Origin: Gryllotalpicola daejeonensis
Lineage (GTDB): Bacteria > Actinomycetota > Actinomycetes > Actinomycetales > Microbacteriaceae
DNA: 64,000 nt
Direction: 5' to 3'
Assembly (NCBI RefSeq): GCF_039538145.1
Contig: NZ_BAABBV010000001.1
Location: forward strand, 124,001-188,000
Notes under the pieces: model-generated
What the model was told of the DNA's origin: nothing
What the model saw: the letters and a program-made list of their open reading frames with translations, nothing else
Database searches by the model: none
Shown: piece by piece, positions 63,820-64,000 of the stretch
How the letters are laid out: each line of letters opens with the position of its first letter
Position numbering within the stretch: position 1 is the stretch's first letter
Program-made: the position numbers and the translations under genes

Positions 63820-64000
63820 TCAGCCCTCTGGCTGAGCCGGCACGCCGGTGGGACGAGCCCAGTAGCCCCAGGGGAAGGTGTTCTGGCGAATCAACTGCCA
63901 CCCCTCGGCCTCGAGTGAGGCTCGCGTCGCGGTGCCCCAGATCACCTTCCGGTGCTCCCACTGCACGTCCGACTTCTCGAGCACGTGGTGCAGGGTGCCG
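63820..64000 (-). CDS. Unidentified protein, 3' part only (5' end beyond window)
   Basis: On the minus strand a frame of 60 codons runs from the window edge to a TGA at 63820-63822, ending LIRQNTFPWGYWARPTGVP followed by AQPEG. The visible part starts GTLHHVLEKSDVQWEHRK. It is rich in Trp and has no transmembrane segment. I do not recognise the family. Coding is supported by the absence of stops, GC-rich third positions and convergence with pyrD. The start lies outside the window. Confidence 0.6.
   Translation of the reverse strand, partial: GTLHHVLEKSDVQWEHRKVIWGTATRASLEAEGWQLIRQNTFPWGYWARPTGVPAQPEG

Overview
The window is 64 kb of a high-GC actinobacterial chromosome, most likely Microbacteriaceae (close to Microbacterium or Leifsonia). 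This rests on several things: the gene order around the division and cell-wall (dcw) cluster, GarA-FtsR-MerR, DivIVA and SepF in place of FtsA and MinCDE, a PknL/Rv2175c-type pair, a class II DAHP synthase, very frequent GTG starts, and frequent GGATGC/GCATCC hexamers. The species cannot be fixed from sequence alone. I see no rRNA, tRNA, CRISPR array, transposase, prophage or recognisable defence system. The longest stretch without a gene is 295 bases.

Region 1 (1-17.7 kb) is mixed metabolism and accessory genes. It holds a large-subunit catalase cut by the window edge, an MFS transporter, two aldo/keto reductases, a GNAT, a SufS-type cysteine desulfurase, an LLM-class F420-type oxidoreductase and an APC permease. 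A metal-type operon follows: a PF03773 permease fused to two YHS domains, overlapping an ArsR/SmtB repressor. Next come YbaK, an SDR, and a two-gene folate unit (13470-14965) that pairs an FchA/FTCD-like cyclohydrolase with an MTD1-like methylene-THF dehydrogenase. A divergent TetR/SDR pair with twin operators and a Nudix hydrolase close the region.

Region 2 (17-36.6 kb) holds a repeat protein, two membrane proteins, the garA-ftsR-merR regulatory cluster, a ParA-like ATPase divergent from pyruvate carboxylase, a MinD-like ATPase, peptide deformylase, a FadD15-type acyl-CoA ligase, ROK glucokinase, PlsC and class II DAHP synthase. After these come a PASTA-domain Ser/Thr kinase divergent from an Rv2175c-type DNA-binding protein, a polyprenyl synthetase and a DUF3040 protein. 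This block resembles the mycobacterial pknL neighbourhood.

Region 3 (36.7-56.2 kb) is the dcw cluster: mraZ-rsmH-ftsL-ftsI-murF-mraY-murD-[GNAT insert]-ftsW-murG-murC-ftsQ-ftsZ-yggS-sepF-yggT-divIVA-lspA-rluD. Many junctions are 4-base stop/start overlaps. murE is missing between ftsI and murF, and pgeF is missing between ftsZ and yggS. Four TGGR boxes at exact 10-base spacing lie upstream of mraZ. The ftsQ-ftsZ gap carries a 29-base element also found upstream of the second MerR gene, a candidate FtsR target.

Region 4 (56.2-64 kb) holds an APH-like phosphotransferase insert with a long palindrome, dnaE, hisD, nrdR, pyrD and the end of an unidentified gene on the minus strand.

The strongest leads are the MTD1/FchA-type split folate enzyme pair, the element shared by the ftsZ and merR upstream regions, the dcw gaps and inserts, and a recurring TANNNT box 6-11 bases before start codons that suggests widespread leaderless transcription.
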